Below are positions 18,271 through 26,568 of a DNA stretch of 64,000 nucleotides, piece after piece. Source of the stretch: Paenibacillus massiliensis 2301065 = DSM 16942. GTDB taxonomy: Bacteria; Bacillota; Bacilli; Paenibacillales; Paenibacillaceae. Numbering within the stretch: position 1 is the stretch's first letter; each line of letters starts with the position of its first letter. Where the stretch lies: positions 310,001 to 374,000 of the forward strand of contig NZ_KB898185.1 in assembly GCF_000377505.1 (NCBI RefSeq). Reading direction: 5' to 3'. The position numbers and the translations under genes are program-made. The notes below the pieces were generated by a model. The model saw only the letters and a list, made by a program, of their open reading frames with translations, did not search any database and had not been told where the DNA came from.

Positions 18271-18429
18271 TTTAGTTGTAAGGTTTAGTATAAACAACAC
18301 CCTATAGTTTAGTCAAACAAATGATATTTTAGCTATAAACAATGCTAAAATATAAATTGACAACGTTTTTTTACGATGTTAAGATGACCTCGTAATTAAT
18401 AAAAATATTCAAGTTTAGTTTTGTTTAGT
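18271..18429. promoter_or_regulatory. Cluster of TTTAGT-type candidate LacI operators, locus A
   Basis: TTTAGT begins at 18271, 18284, 18308, 18414 and 18424, with TTTAGC at 18328. Two of these are small palindromes: GTTTA-GTA-TAAAC at 18283-18295, and TTTAGCTATAAAC at 18328-18340. The cluster flanks the promoter at 18357-18385. The same hexamer recurs before the second glycosidase-PTS operon. The 18122-18531 gap also has an ATTC-rich stretch just before the ribosome binding site. Confidence 0.55.
18357..18385 (+). promoter_or_regulatory. Sigma-A-type promoter of the isomerase-transketolase-kinase operon
   Basis: TTGACA (18357-18362), 17 bases, TAAGAT (18380-18385). The consensus match and spacing are excellent, and it sits inside the operator cluster. 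The start codon is about 140 bases downstream. Confidence 0.75.
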
Positions 18430-18531
18430 TAGTGAAGTCGTTATTTGCATCTTTTGTTTACATCATTTACTGCGTTATTTGACTCATTCATTCATTCAAT
18501 CATTCATCTATTCAACGTAAGGAGACCTTGT

Positions 18532-19995
18532 ATGAAAAAACTAAAGCTAGGTTATGCGCCCACTAGACGTTTTACGTTTAGTGCAGAAGATGCCTTCCGC
18601 TACAAAGTGGAAATTCGCAAGCAAATTGAGAGCTTTGGGATGGACATCGACATCGTGGATTTAGAGGGACTGAACGAAGAAGGTCTGCTCTATGATGATC
18701 ACATCAACGCGGATCTCATTGCCAAGCGCTTTAAGGAAGAAGAGGTTGACGCTGTATTTTTCCCGCATTGCAACTTCGGAACAGAAGATACTGTCGCTCG
18801 GGTAGCCAAGGCACTGGGCAAGCCAACTCTACTCTGGGGACCACGCGATGAAGCTCCCCTGGCAGATGGCATGCGCCTGCGGGATACGCAATGCGGTATA
18901 TTTGCGACAGGTAAGGTACTGCGTCGCTTTAACGTACCTTTTACCTATGTGACTAATAGCTGGGTGCATGATCCGGTGTTTGAACGTGGCTTTACAAATT
19001 TCGTGGCTGCAGCCAATGTAGTTCGCCAATTCAAGAGTCTGCGCATTTTGCAGATCGGGCCTCGTCCAGCTTCCTTCTGGACGATGATCTGTAATGAAGG
19101 CGAGCTGCTGGAGCGCTTCGGCATTGAGATCCACCCAATCACCCTCGTGGATATCCAGCTAAGAAGCAAGAAGATTGCTGCAAGCAATAGCAGTGAGCTG
19201 CTAGAGACCATAGATTTTATCAAAGAGAAGCTGGACTACAGTGAGGTGACCGAGGATGATGTGCGGCGTATTGCTGCCCTGAAGGTAGCGATGAAATCCT
19301 TTGCCCGCGAGACAGGCAGCAGCGCCATTGCTATTCAATGCTGGTCGTCCCTTCAGGATGCACTATCCATCATGCCTTGCCTTGCCAATGCCATTCTGAC
19401 GGATGAGCAGATTCCAGTGACCTGCGAGACAGACATTCACGGAGCGATCACCTCCATCATGATGCAAGCAGCCACGATGAACGAGGCTCCTACCTTTTTC
19501 GCCGATATCACCGTCCGTCATCCCGAGAACGAGAATGGTGAGCTATTATTCCATTGCGGCAATTTCCCGGTATCGCTGTCCGTAGAGAACAAGCCCAAGC
19601 TGCGCAAGCACTTTCTGTTCGATGACCATGCTCCAGGCACGCATGAGGGTGAGATCAAGGGAGGCAACATGACGATTGCCCGTTTTGACGGGGATCATGG
19701 TGAATATTCGATGTTTTTGGGACGTGCACGCGGGATTGAAGGTCCATACACCCGTGGCTCATATGTATGGGTTGAAGTCAATGATTGGCCACTGTGGGAG
19801 GAGAAGCTTGTTAAAGGACCGTATGTGCATCATTCTGTAGGCGTCCATGCCAACGTCATTCCTGCCATCTATGAAGCCTGCAATTATATTCCCGGCCTTA
19901 CACCTGACCCCGTTGACCCTACCGAGCAGGAGATTCAACGCTGGCTCAGGGGCTCTGATCTGACTGCCAAGCAGCCAAGCAAGCTATCATTGTGA
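18532..19995 (+). CDS. L-fucose/L-arabinose-isomerase-family sugar isomerase (candidate D-apiose isomerase)
   Basis: A 487-residue cytoplasmic enzyme of the fucose/arabinose isomerase fold family: N-terminal Rossmann-like part (KKLKLGYAPTRR; VDAVFFPHCNFG), central domain with QCWSSLQDALSIMPC, CETDIHGA and ITVRHPEN, and C-terminal GPYTRGSYVWVEV and HHSVGVHANV. The Glu/Asp/His metal ligands expected of the fold are plausible in CETDIHG and HHSVGVH. ATG at 18532 has AAGGAG upstream; a longer frame from 18445 lacks one. It is first in an operon with a split transketolase and an FGGY kinase, the composition expected for conversion of D-apiose to apulose. The isomerase family alone does not fix the substrate. 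Confidence 0.78.
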   Translation: MKKLKLGYAPTRRFTFSAEDAFRYKVEIRKQIESFGMDIDIVDLEGLNEEGLLYDDHINADLIAKRFKEEEVDAVFFPHCNFGTEDTVARVAKALGKPTLLWGPRDEAPLADGMRLRDTQCGIFATGKVLRRFNVPFTYVTNSWVHDPVFERGFTNFVAAANVVRQFKSLRILQIGPRPASFWTMICNEGELLERFGIEIHPITLVDIQLRSKKIAASNSSELLETIDFIKEKLDYSEVTEDDVRRIAALKVAMKSFARETGSSAIAIQCWSSLQDALSIMPCLANAILTDEQIPVTCETDIHGAITSIMMQAATMNEAPTFFADITVRHPENENGELLFHCGNFPVSLSVENKPKLRKHFLFDDHAPGTHEGEIKGGNMTIARFDGDHGEYSMFLGRARGIEGPYTRGSYVWVEVNDWPLWEEKLVKGPYVHHSVGVHANVIPAIYEACNYIPGLTPDPVDPTEQEIQRWLRGSDLTAKQPSKLSL

Positions 19996-20042
19996 TGCGA
20001 TAACAACCCCTAACAGAATTCATTAACTTCAAGGAGGATTCT

Positions 20043-20888
20043 ATGAATATCCGAGAACTGAAAGTAAAAGCTGCCCAGATTCGGATGGACCTGCTGACCA
20101 TTATTCATCGTGCCAAAACAGGACATACGGGGGGCTCGCTAAGCAATACTGATATTCTGACAGCCCTTTATTACGACATTATGAATATTGATCCTAGTAA
20201 CCCCCACTGGGAGGAACGCGACCGTTTCATTGCCAGCAAGGGCCATTCTGTTGAATCGCTGTGGTGTATTCTTGCTGACCTTTGCTTCTTCCCCAAAGAA
20301 GAGCTGACAACGTATAGCCAGTTCGGCACTCGCCTCATTGGACACCCGAACAATAAGGTGCCTGGGATTGAGATGAATACTGGTGCGCTGGGGCACGGAC
20401 TTCCCATCTCGGTGGGCATGGCGCTCGCAGCCAAGCGGGATGGACGTTCTTACCGCGTGTTCTGTCTCATGGGCGATGGCGAGCAGGCTGAGGGCTCGAA
20501 TTGGGAAGCTGCCATGGCGGGCGCTCACTACAAGCTGGATAATTTGATCGGAATCATTGATCGCAATCGCCTGCAGATCAGTGGCTCCACTGAGGACGTC
20601 ATGGGGCTTGAGCCATTAGAGGACAAATGGACCGCCTTTGGCTGGAACGTCGTATCCATTGACGGCAATGACATGGAAGCACTCCTTCAAGCCTTCCGTG
20701 CCATTCCGGAGACAGTCGGCAAGCCTACGCTGGTCATGGCTAATACCGTGAAGGGCAAGGGTGTCTCCTTTGCTGAGAATGTACCTGCATGGCATCACCA
20801 TGTGCCTGATGACGAGCAGCTAGAGCGTGCACTGACAGAACTGAAGGCAAGCATTGCAGAGCTCACAGAGGAAGGACAGGTGAAATAA
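20043..20888 (+). CDS. Split transketolase, N-terminal (TPP-binding) subunit; candidate apulose-4-phosphate transketolase subunit A
   Basis: A 281-residue protein equal to the N-terminal third of transketolase. AKTGHTGGSLSNTDILTAL and GHSVESLW mark the start, LGHGLPISVGMALAAK follows, and the thiamine-diphosphate motif GDGEQAEGSNWEA...N is near residues 143-180. It needs the C-terminal subunit encoded two bases downstream. Such split enzymes act on non-canonical sugars, unlike housekeeping single-chain transketolase. In the known apiose route this enzyme transfers from apulose-4-phosphate to glyceraldehyde-3-phosphate, giving dihydroxyacetone phosphate and xylulose-5-phosphate. The ribosome binding site AAGGAGG is strong. 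Confidence 0.88.
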   Translation: MNIRELKVKAAQIRMDLLTIIHRAKTGHTGGSLSNTDILTALYYDIMNIDPSNPHWEERDRFIASKGHSVESLWCILADLCFFPKEELTTYSQFGTRLIGHPNNKVPGIEMNTGALGHGLPISVGMALAAKRDGRSYRVFCLMGDGEQAEGSNWEAAMAGAHYKLDNLIGIIDRNRLQISGSTEDVMGLEPLEDKWTAFGWNVVSIDGNDMEALLQAFRAIPETVGKPTLVMANTVKGKGVSFAENVPAWHHHVPDDEQLERALTELKASIAELTEEGQVK

Positions 20889-20890
20889 GC

Positions 20891-21826
20891 ATGAATACAA
20901 TCCCCAATCGTCAAGTGATCTGCGATACATTGATGGAACTCGCTCAAGAGGATCGTGATATTGTCGTGCTGGCGAGTGACTCGCGCGGTTCAGCTGCTAT
21001 GGCCCCATTCGCGAATGCATATCCAGAGCAGTTCGTAGAGGTTGGCATCGCGGAGCAAAACATCGTCGGCATGTCTGCCGGTCTAGCCCATAGCGGTAAG
21101 AAGCCCTTCGTAACCTCCCCTGCTTGCTTTCTCAGCATGCGTAGCATCGAGCAAATCAAGGTGGATGTTGCATATTCTGGTACGAACGTGAAGCTGATCG
21201 GAATCAGCGGCGGAGTCAGCTATGGTGCTCTAGGAATGTCCCATCATTCTGTTCAGGATCTTGCGGTAGCACGTGCCATCCCGGGTCTTGCTGTTGTTAT
21301 TCCGGCGGACCGTCATGAGACGAAAAAAATGACTGAGGCACTCGTACAGCATAATGGCGGTGTATACGTCCGAATTGGACGTAATCCCGTAGAGGATGTC
21401 TACGCTTCGGACGATTATCCGTTCGAGATCGGTAAGGCAGTTACGATGAAAGATGGTTCGGACGTGACGATTATCGGCGTTGGCGAGACGGTTCGGGTAG
21501 CTTTGGATGCTGCTGAGGAGCTGGCTAAAGAAGGTGTCTCCTGCCGCGTAATCAACATGCATACCATCAAACCGCTGGATGAGCAAGCCATTATCGCCGC
21601 AGCGAAGGAGACGGGTCATATCATTACCGTGGAGGAGCACAGCATTTTTGGTGGACTTGGAGCTGCTGTAGCCGAGGTTGTCGTCCAACATCACCCTGTT
21701 CCCATGAAAGTGCTCGGCATTCCGGATGAGCCTGCCATTGCCGGGAAAACGGCCGAGGTTTTCCAGCACTATGGCATTAGCAGCGAGAATCTCAAACAAG
21801 TTGCACTCCAACTGACTAACAAGTAA
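20891..21826 (+). CDS. Split transketolase, C-terminal subunit; candidate apulose-4-phosphate transketolase subunit B
   Basis: A 311-residue protein with the pyrimidine-binding domain (about 5-165) and C-terminal domain (about 185-305) of transketolase. Landmarks are VLASDSRGSA, EVGIAEQNIVGMSAGLA with the Glu that activates thiamine diphosphate, GVSYGALGMSHHSVQDLA, and IITVEEHSIFGGLG. It follows subunit A by two bases and precedes the kinase by 14 bases. Its role is as for subunit A. Confidence 0.88.
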   Translation: MNTIPNRQVICDTLMELAQEDRDIVVLASDSRGSAAMAPFANAYPEQFVEVGIAEQNIVGMSAGLAHSGKKPFVTSPACFLSMRSIEQIKVDVAYSGTNVKLIGISGGVSYGALGMSHHSVQDLAVARAIPGLAVVIPADRHETKKMTEALVQHNGGVYVRIGRNPVEDVYASDDYPFEIGKAVTMKDGSDVTIIGVGETVRVALDAAEELAKEGVSCRVINMHTIKPLDEQAIIAAAKETGHIITVEEHSIFGGLGAAVAEVVVQHHPVPMKVLGIPDEPAIAGKTAEVFQHYGISSENLKQVALQLTNK

Positions 21827-21840
21827 AGGGCAGACGATCT

Positions 21841-23373
21841 ATGGAACTTCATTCTAAGTATATACTGGCGATTGACCAGAGTACGTCTGGAACCAAAACC
21901 CTGCTTGTAGATCAACAGGGTACCGTAATAGCCAAGTGCTCCATCGAGCATAAGCAGCATTACCCCCAACCAGGCTGGGTAGAGCATGACCCCATCGAGA
22001 TCTATAATCATGTCAGACACACGGTGGCCGAGGTCCTCACATCGGCTGGAATATCAGCAGAAGCCCTCGCAGCAGTCACGATTACGAATCAACGCGAGAC
22101 TGCACTCATCTGGGACAAAGTAACAGGCTTACCCATATATAATGCTATTGTGTGGCAGTGTCAGCGAACCATTGACACCTGCTCTCTCTTGAAGAAGGCT
22201 GGACACGAGCCCGCGGTTCGCGCCAAGACGGGCCTCATGCTTGATCCGTATTTCTCTGCAGCCAAGTTCAAGTGGATTCTTAGTCATGTCGAGGGTGCAG
22301 CCGATCTTTTGGCAGAAGGTAGACTGTTAGCCGGTACCATGGACAGCTGGCTGATCTGGAAGCTAACCCAGGGGGCCGTTCATGCTACGGATTATTCCAA
22401 TGCAAGCCGAACCTCATTGTTCAATATCCATACGTTGACATGGGATGAGGAGCTCTCCTCCCTGTTCGGTGTACCACTCTCCCTGCTGCCGGAGGTCAAA
22501 GCCTCCGACGAGGTCTACGGATATACAGCAGAAGGCGAGTTATTCAATCATGCGGTTCCTATATCAGGGGTCATTGGCGATTCACAAGGCGCCCTGTTCG
22601 GACATCAATGTCTGGAGAGCGGAACAGGCAAGGCAACCTATGGCACTGGCACCTCGGTCCTCATGAATGTCGGGCTGCAGCCAGTGAACGGCGGTGAAGG
22701 CATAGTTACGACCATTGCCTGGGGAGCTGGTGGAAAGGTTACGTATGCCTTGGAAGCCGTCATTCGTACGACGGGGGACAGCATCAAATGGATTCGTGAC
22801 AATATGGGATTGTTCTCTTCTTTCGAAGAAATGCAGCAGCTCATCGACAACGTCGCGGATAATGAAGGCGTGTATATGGTGCCGGCGTTTGTTGGCATGG
22901 GGGCACCTTATTGGGACCCTTACGCCAGAGCCGCCATTGTCGGTATGAATCGCGGCACGAAGAAGGGCCACATTGTGAGAGCCGCTCTGGAGAGCATTGC
23001 TTATCAGGTAAAGGATGCGGTAGATTTCATTCAGCAGCAATCCGGTATTGTACTGCGGCATCTTCGGACGGACGGCGGCGCCTCCTCCAACAACTGGCTA
23101 ATGCAATTCCAGACTGATATGCTGGGAGCAACAGTCAATCGCTCTACCTGTGCAGAATTATCTGCCATGGGCTCTGTGTATCTTGGTGGATTAGGTACGG
23201 GGTACTGGAATGCTATATCAGACTTACCCCAGCAGAGCGTTGAGTACCAATCCTATGAACCGTCCATGAGCATCAGTGAGCGCGACCGCCATTATTCGGG
23301 CTGGCAGCGTGCTGTCCGTTCTGTTCTTGGCAGTGACAAGAGTGAGGACCGTGCCACTACGGCATCCTCATAG
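21841..23373 (+). CDS. FGGY-family carbohydrate kinase (candidate apulose kinase)
   Basis: A 510-residue FGGY kinase close in layout to glycerol kinase. ILAIDQSTSGTKTLLVD is the phosphate-1 loop, WVEHDP and TITNQRETALIWD follow, DSQGALFGHQ and ATYGTGTS form the mid-protein motifs, and LRTDGGASSNNWLMQ is the adenosine motif near residue 410. The glycerol-kinase-like fold is compatible with ATP-dependent phosphorylation of a ketose. Placement after the isomerase and both transketolase subunits argues for apulose rather than glycerol, since no glycerol facilitator or dehydrogenase is nearby. The ribosome binding site (AAAGGG) is modest. It is the last gene of the operon. Confidence 0.83.
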   Translation: MELHSKYILAIDQSTSGTKTLLVDQQGTVIAKCSIEHKQHYPQPGWVEHDPIEIYNHVRHTVAEVLTSAGISAEALAAVTITNQRETALIWDKVTGLPIYNAIVWQCQRTIDTCSLLKKAGHEPAVRAKTGLMLDPYFSAAKFKWILSHVEGAADLLAEGRLLAGTMDSWLIWKLTQGAVHATDYSNASRTSLFNIHTLTWDEELSSLFGVPLSLLPEVKASDEVYGYTAEGELFNHAVPISGVIGDSQGALFGHQCLESGTGKATYGTGTSVLMNVGLQPVNGGEGIVTTIAWGAGGKVTYALEAVIRTTGDSIKWIRDNMGLFSSFEEMQQLIDNVADNEGVYMVPAFVGMGAPYWDPYARAAIVGMNRGTKKGHIVRAALESIAYQVKDAVDFIQQQSGIVLRHLRTDGGASSNNWLMQFQTDMLGATVNRSTCAELSAMGSVYLGGLGTGYWNAISDLPQQSVEYQSYEPSMSISERDRHYSGWQRAVRSVLGSDKSEDRATTASS

Positions 23374-23412
23374 GCTGTTCACTGTGAATTGAGCATATGA
23401 AAGATCAATCTA

Positions 23413-23545
23413 ACTAGTACCTTGACCAGATCAAATGTGAGTGTAGAGCCGCTGCAAGCGGGGAGCCCTGTCGACCTCTGTTAAGCTTGCTGTTCTTTTG
23501 AACGAAATGGAAAAGCCTGAAATTAGATTCGGTCAAGCTACTAGT
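23413..23545. repeat. MITE-like 133-bp element with 15-bp terminal inverted repeats
   Basis: The left end ACTAGTACCTTGACC and right end GGTCAAGCTACTAGT are inverted copies with one mismatch, enclosing about 100 bases without a frame. The order of internal segments is partly repeated at 5588-5680. No clear target duplication was identified. The 23374-23678 gap holds this element and the hairpin at 23569-23617 and nothing else recognised. Confidence 0.5.
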
Positions 23546-23568
23546 ATACTGTATATGCAATTTAAACA

Positions 23569-23617
23569 AGGCGAAGAAAAGGATAGACGGCTACAGCCGT
23601 GTGCCTTCTCTTCGCCT
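23569..23617. terminator. Hairpin terminator between kinase operon and ATL gene
   Basis: AGGCGAAGA and TCTTCGCCT form the outer stem and ACGGCT/AGCCGT an inner one. It is between converging genes. T-runs are weak, so efficiency is uncertain. Confidence 0.6.
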
Positions 23618-23678
23618 ATGGATGCTCCAGCCTTTTTCGATACTTAGCCTTTTTTTACTTGTCAGCGTTGACTCTGAA

Positions 23679-24005
23679 TTATGATTCATCCGGCTCTGTG
23701 CCATCATAAAGATACCGCTCCAGACTGACCTTTCGTTCTCCCATCAGCTCGATGCCTTCACTCTCCAAGAGCAGGCGCTGCAGGGACAGCGCTTCATCCT
23801 CCTGCAAGCCCAGCTCCCCCTTGCTATTGATGACCCGGTGCCAAGGCAGGCCGTATTTGCTGCTCATGGAATGTAGAATGCGCACGACCTGTCTTGCTGC
23901 TCGTGGGCTTCCTGCCATACGTGCAATCTGACCGTATGTCATGACCTTGCCTTCGGGAATCCGCCCAATGATTCGAATAACATCCTCGGTAAATTTCGTC
24001 ATCAT
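23679..24005 (-). CDS. Alkyltransferase-like (ATL) DNA-binding protein of the MGMT family
   Basis: A 108-residue protein with the DNA-binding domain of O6-alkylguanine-DNA alkyltransferase: IPEGKVMTYGQIARMAG (helix-turn-helix entry), SPRAARQVVRIL (the arginine finger region), then PWHRVINSKGEL. In true methyltransferases that last motif is PCHRV; here Trp replaces the alkyl-accepting Cys. The protein can therefore flip out and recognise alkylated guanine but not repair it, as known for ATL proteins that recruit nucleotide excision repair. The leader carries three tandem copies of its ribosome binding site region. Confidence 0.9.
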   Translation of the reverse strand: MMTKFTEDVIRIIGRIPEGKVMTYGQIARMAGSPRAARQVVRILHSMSSKYGLPWHRVINSKGELGLQEDEALSLQRLLLESEGIELMGERKVSLERYLYDGTEPDES

Positions 24006-24006
24006 C

Positions 24007-24082
24007 GTTACCTCTCTTACTTCTATGTCTTCGTTGTTACCTCTCTTACTTCTTCGTGATCACTGTTACCTCTCCTACTTCT
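24007..24082. repeat. Three tandem 29-bp repeats upstream of the ATL gene
   Basis: GTTACCTCTCTTACTTCT starts at 24007, 24036 and (one mismatch) 24065, an exact 29-base period. On the minus strand each unit contains AAGAGAGG or AGGAGAGG, the Shine-Dalgarno of the ATL gene, so the repeat multiplies the translation initiation leader. Confidence 0.8.
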
Positions 24083-24245
24083 ATTCTTCTTTCTGCTTCC
24101 AGCTTTCTTCAATTTCATTCTTTCTACTTTGATCGCCACTATATTTTCTATACCTAGTTACTCTGTTGTATTTTTATGTATCAAGTACCCGGACAGGGAC
24201 ACATGCATACAATGTGAGAGCCCAATCAATAAGAGGAGTGATCAT

Positions 24246-24554
24246 ATGTCTTTCCTTCCCCCTTCAGGCCCTCCGGGATCATCCATGCTGCCCCAAGGTA
24301 CGCAGGCACCTACCTCGGCGCCGCCATCCTTCACACCACCAAGACCGCTTACCAGCCTGTATGCGGTAGATCCGGGCGGGATTGCTGGCTGCCTGTTCAA
24401 ATTCACGTTTGTCTGGCTTGAGAATGGCCAACGCTTTTGGTTCTACCCGGTATTTGTAGGTCCTTCCTCCATTGCCGGATTCAGATGGACGGGACGCAAC
24501 TGGTTCTACTTCGGCATTGATCTGCGGCGGGTCGAAGCGTTCAGCTGTTATTGA
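24246..24554 (+). CDS. Small conserved protein with proline-rich N-terminus
   Basis: A 102-residue protein with no assigned function. The first 40 residues are Pro/Ser-rich (SFLPPSGPPGSS...). The rest is a compact aromatic-rich domain with GGIAGCLFKFTFVWLENG, FWFYPVFVG, IAGFRWTGRNW and a final Cys. Small proteins of this type are common in Bacillales, but I know of no function for them. Start ATG 24246 has GAGGAG seven bases upstream; the longer frame from 24129 lacks any signal. It is transcribed alone. Confidence 0.7.
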   Translation: MSFLPPSGPPGSSMLPQGTQAPTSAPPSFTPPRPLTSLYAVDPGGIAGCLFKFTFVWLENGQRFWFYPVFVGPSSIAGFRWTGRNWFYFGIDLRRVEAFSCY

Positions 24555-24726
24555 TTTCGTTACCGTTCGAGTACGACAAGCCGCCTTGATTCATGGTCTC
24601 ACCCTGATCAAATCGGACCTCACAAGAGAGCAAAGCAAGGAACCGGTGACAGGCTATGCCGCTGCACCAGTTCTCTTGTTTATGCTCATTTTATCATATG
24701 GACATGCTTCATGAAAAAGCTAAATA

Positions 24727-24966
24727 CTAGTCACGCCCAGCTTCTAATGGCTCTTCTGCTTGTTCCTTGGAGTAGAGTGCAAGCTCGGCATAGCTCTCCA
24801 TCCCTGTGTGGATCTCTGTAACGATATAAGTACGACGCGTCAGATGTGACATCAGCTTATCACCCGGGCTCACCGAATACTCCTCACGATAGTCTCCCAT
24901 TTTATGAAATCCACACGACATGCGCAAGTATAGCAAGCCCTTCCGGGTATAGCCATTTACTGTCAT
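24727..24966 (-). CDS. Small hypothetical protein
   Basis: A 79-residue basic/acidic mixed protein, not recognised. A very good ribosome binding site (AGGAGGGG, five bases before ATG) argues that it is real. The content suggests a small beta-rich fold (YTRKGLLYLRMSCGFHKMG; RRTYIVTEIHTG). It is monocistronic between two rightward genes. The 272 bases between it and the NlpC/P60 gene show AT-rich sequence and no other recognised feature. Confidence 0.55.
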   Translation of the reverse strand: MTVNGYTRKGLLYLRMSCGFHKMGDYREEYSVSPGDKLMSHLTRRTYIVTEIHTGMESYAELALYSKEQAEEPLEAGRD

Positions 24967-25238
24967 TGGTACCCCTCCTGTACTCCCCTGATGTCATAGT
25001 CCCATTGCATGAGTTCTTGCCGTGATCTGTTAGACTACCTCAAAAACGGGTTTAGTATGAAATACCTATATTATCGGTTGAATGGCGAAATTCGTTAATT
25101 GAAATGCATAAGTAACAAAAAAGTTACATTTTATTTACAACTCACCCATCAATCCACTAAGGTAGCCCACTTCCCGATCATGGTATCGTAATCCTTAGCA
25201 AGTGCTAAATCCCATCAATGGAAAAAGGATGTGTTATC

Positions 25239-25718
25239 ATGAAGAAAATGGCTATAGCATCTACGCTAGCTCTTTCAATGATTTTTACGGGAGCCTCCAT
25301 GTCCATTGCAGGACAAGCCTCCGCTCAGGAAATCTATGCCACCAATGGTCACAAAATTGTAAACACCGCCAAGGCGTACCAGGGCAAAGTAAAGTACAAA
25401 TTCGGTGTACGAGATGCAGGTCGTCTCATTTTTGACTGCTCTTCATTCACCCAATTCGTATTCAAGCAAAATGGCATTAATATCCCTTGGGGCTCCAAAG
25501 CCCAGACGAGATTCGGTACACCAGTAGCGAGCAAGGCCCATCTGGCTGTAGGAGATCTGGTCATGTTCAGCGTGAGCAAGCCGGGTCAAATTAATCATGT
25601 TGGCATATACATAGGGAACGGTCAGTTCATCGGCAATTCTCCTGGCAAGGGCGTTGTGGTCTCCAGCATTCACACGGGCTATTGGGGCAGCCGCTACATT
25701 ACAGCACGCCACTACTAA
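25239..25718 (+). CDS. Secreted NlpC/P60 cell-wall endopeptidase
   Basis: A 159-residue protein with a Sec signal peptide (KKMAIASTLALSMIF..., cleavage near ASAQE, about residue 29) and then one NlpC/P60 domain. The catalytic Cys is in FDCSSFTQFVF (about residue 68), the His in INHVGIYIG (about 118), and the polar third residue region follows in GNSPGKGVV. It would cut peptide cross-links in peptidoglycan, usually D-Glu-diaminopimelate bonds. No SH3 or LysM anchor is attached, so it is a stand-alone minimal hydrolase. ATG at 25239 is preferred because AAAGGATG lies before it; an earlier in-frame ATG at 25218 has no such site. Confidence 0.9.
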   Translation: MKKMAIASTLALSMIFTGASMSIAGQASAQEIYATNGHKIVNTAKAYQGKVKYKFGVRDAGRLIFDCSSFTQFVFKQNGINIPWGSKAQTRFGTPVASKAHLAVGDLVMFSVSKPGQINHVGIYIGNGQFIGNSPGKGVVVSSIHTGYWGSRYITARHY

Positions 25719-25762
25719 GCCTACTTTATGCCCCCCTGCCATAACGTTATATCCACATCCAG

Positions 25763-25807
25763 GACAAGACCCGGGAAGGTGCACGACAGTGCCCTTCGGG
25801 TCTTGTC
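25763..25807. terminator. Strong terminator after the NlpC/P60 gene
   Basis: GACAAGACCC pairs with GGGTCTTGTC and the stem is extended by GAAGG/CCTTC. A TTT tract follows. It ends two bases before the stop codon of the converging gene and probably serves both. Confidence 0.8.
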
Positions 25808-25808
25808 T

Positions 25809-26270
25809 TTACTCATTCATCGTGAATCGCTCTGCACAGTGCTCTATCCATCGGCAAAACGAGCGATTATGGCCCAGGAAGAAGGAAGACAGATCATACC
25901 TTCCCCGGCCTGGTTCATAAGTGACAAGCAGACGTCGTCCCATCATCCCCATGGCCAGCTGCACGAACCTCTCCGCTCTGTCATCAGCATACAATGTCAC
26001 ATAGGCATACAAGGAATGCTCCTCCGGCTCATCCAAGGGACTTACACCTGCACACGAAAATTCTGTACGCACCCTCTTCTCTCGCAGCAGAGATAGGCTC
26101 TTATATAGCTCCGCGTCCACCTCCACTCCTTCAAGGAGCATGGTCTGCTTAGGGTGGAGTACAATCTTCGGTCGTTCCAGCCACAGTGCGAGCTCCTGTC
26201 CTCGCCTGCTCCATAGCGCTCCTGACTGCTTACTAATTAATATTTCATCATCCGATCGTTCCTGAAGCAT
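25809..26270 (-). CDS. Hypothetical protein with a conserved-looking TEFSCAG motif
   Basis: A 153-residue soluble protein that I do not recognise with confidence. A central RVRTEFSCAGV...DEP segment with a Cys followed by HSLYAYVTLYADDRAERFV suggests a compact alpha/beta domain, and the C-terminal third is basic and aromatic. It is monocistronic, converges with the NlpC/P60 gene, and is followed upstream by about 300 bases leading to kduI. No membrane segment or signal peptide. Confidence 0.6.
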   Translation of the reverse strand: MLQERSDDEILISKQSGALWSRRGQELALWLERPKIVLHPKQTMLLEGVEVDAELYKSLSLLREKRVRTEFSCAGVSPLDEPEEHSLYAYVTLYADDRAERFVQLAMGMMGRRLLVTYEPGRGRYDLSSFFLGHNRSFCRWIEHCAERFTMNE

Positions 26271-26487
26271 AAGCGGCTTCCTTCCTTAGTTATGGTAACA
26301 GCCCTTAACTTTCATTTCCGTGGCATTAGTATTCAATAAATTATCTTTAGATTCGATGTCCCCATGTATCCATACCTCTATCATACCGCAGATCGTTCCC
26401 TGAACCAAACACCTGTCATGCGTCCAATGATCTCCATGATCTACAACTAACGAAAACATAAAGTTTAAATAGTTAATGATATAAGAC

Positions 26488-26542
26488 TTGCAAAATAAAC
26501 ATATATGGAGTAATTTAAACTTATATAAACATAATTTTAAAC
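26488..26542 (+). promoter_or_regulatory. Promoter and candidate operator of the kdu operon
   Basis: TTGCAA (26488-26493), 17 bases, TAATTT (26511-26516) forms a plausible promoter. TTTAAAC occurs as direct repeats starting at 26514 and 26536, 22 bases or two helical turns apart, with a related TTTAAA at 26464. Direct repeats suit a DeoR-family repressor, which the operon encodes. The rest of 26271-26487 shows nothing. Confidence 0.5.
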
Positions 26543-26568
26543 AAAATGAACTACAAAGGAGAATTCAC

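Noticed and set aside
18481..18515. ATTC-rich repeat as a regulatory site
   Set aside because: A simple low-complexity run (ATTCATTC) immediately before the ribosome binding site, with no symmetry. It probably just keeps the leader unstructured.
18445..18531. N-terminal extension of the isomerase from an upstream ATG
   Set aside because: The extra residues are AT-rich translated leader and there is a clear AAGGAG before ATG 18532.
21841..23373. Kinase as housekeeping glycerol kinase
   Set aside because: It looks GlpK-like, but it is the last gene of an isomerase-transketolase operon with no glycerol facilitator or dehydrogenase nearby. A sugar kinase role fits better, though homology alone does not exclude glycerol.
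24007..24082. Regularly spaced repeat resembling a small CRISPR array
   Set aside because: Copies are directly tandem with a 29-base period, the non-repeated part is only about 11 bases, and there are no cas genes. It is a leader duplication.
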